Shown piece after piece: positions 63,782-64,000 of a DNA stretch of 64,000 bases (its first letter is position 1; the number at the start of each line of letters is the position of its first letter). This DNA comes from Kribbella flavida DSM 17836 (GTDB lineage Bacteria > Actinomycetota > Actinomycetes > Propionibacteriales > Kribbellaceae). The DNA is taken from assembly GCF_000024345.1 (NCBI RefSeq), contig NC_013729.1, forward strand, positions 744,001 through 808,000. Reading direction: 5' to 3'. Below the pieces are notes generated by a model. The model had not been told where the DNA came from, made no database searches, and saw nothing but the letters and a program-made list of their open reading frames with translations. The translations under genes and the position numbers were made by a program.

Positions 63782-64000
63782 TCAGGTGACCAGGCGGCGA
63801 GCTCGCTTCGGTGCGGCCGCCTCCGGCTCCTCGACCTGCCACAGCTCTTCGTCGAGCAGCTGCAGCGTCTCGGCCTGCGGATCGCGTTCCGGCCGCCGGC
63901 GCGTCGGTGCCGTGAACGCCTGCTCCGACGAGCGGCCACGCAGTCCGGCCGGGATGCCGGGCGTCTCGCCCGCCTGACGGTTACGCCCGCGGGCAAGCGG
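63782..64000 (-). CDS. C-terminal fragment of an uncharacterised protein (cut by window edge)
   Basis: An open minus-strand frame enters from the right edge and ends at a TGA (63784-63782); 72 residues are visible. The sequence is basic and low-complexity (RGRSSEQAFTAPTRRRPE), then has an acidic helix LQLLDEELWQVEEPE and a basic end KRARRLVT. Codon bias fits coding. It converges on the eccB operon, so it may be another gene of the T7SS locus, but no family is recognised. Confidence 0.55.
   Translation of the reverse strand, partial: PLARGRNRQAGETPGIPAGLRGRSSEQAFTAPTRRRPERDPQAETLQLLDEELWQVEEPEAAAPKRARRLVT

Overview
The window is very GC-rich DNA with G/C-ending codons, frequent GTG starts, F420/FMN luciferase-like oxidoreductases, BTAD regulators, a maltooligosyl-trehalose pathway and a type VII secretion (T7SS) locus. 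This points to a filamentous or soil actinomycete. A Kribbella/Nocardioides-type member of the Propionibacteriales is my best guess, as an inference from gene content only. No rRNA, tRNA, CRISPR array, transposase or prophage gene was seen.

Layout. (1) 1-5558: the end of a TetR-type regulator coupled to an LLM oxidoreductase, malate synthase (aceB), a secreted trypsin-like protease, a divergent pair of haem-oxygenase-like iron enzyme and CDGSH Fe-S protein, and a GAF-ANTAR RNA-binding regulator. (2) 5652-8290: an LLM oxidoreductase coupled to a GH13 amylase-family enzyme, closed by an elaborate set of nested palindromes. (3) 8384-14278: secreted and cell-envelope proteins: an M43-like metalloprotease, a DUF1906 glycoside-hydrolase-like secreted protein, and a membrane protein fusing a NodB polysaccharide deacetylase to a processive GT2 glycosyltransferase. 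(4) 14621-24226: a 2856-residue RHS/YD-repeat polymorphic toxin with an unlike, lower-GC C-terminal tip, a candidate immunity gene directly behind it, and a tract of degraded fragments. (5) 24194-35421: a small uncharacterised gene and a 3526-residue secreted RTX (GGxGxD) repeat protein. (6) 35542-41843: glgX/treX-treY-treZ, which converts glycogen or maltodextrin to trehalose. (7) 42022-43706: a small basic ORF, an Hsp20 gene behind a textbook promoter with a RheA-like operator, and a frameshifted small membrane protein. (8) 43863-64000: a T7SS-associated region.

The T7SS region has four transcription blocks. A leftward, fully overlapping operon carries a BTAD/AfsR-like regulator, eccE, a LuxR-type regulator and a beta-helix/EccA-like AAA ATPase. 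Divergent from it are a response regulator and histidine kinase, then a separately promoted operon of a membrane beta-propeller/FnIII protein, MoxR, DUF58 and a transglutaminase-like membrane protein lacking the catalytic Cys and His. Leftward again are two tandem paralogues of unknown function and a membrane pseudokinase. Rightward at the end are eccD-eccB, closed by a strong terminator. No eccC, mycP or WXG100 gene is visible; if the system is complete they lie outside the window.

Several genes have a TAnnnT -10 box 6-9 bases before the start codon and no Shine-Dalgarno (3442, 14278, 24682, 35542, 51301), so leaderless transcripts appear common here.
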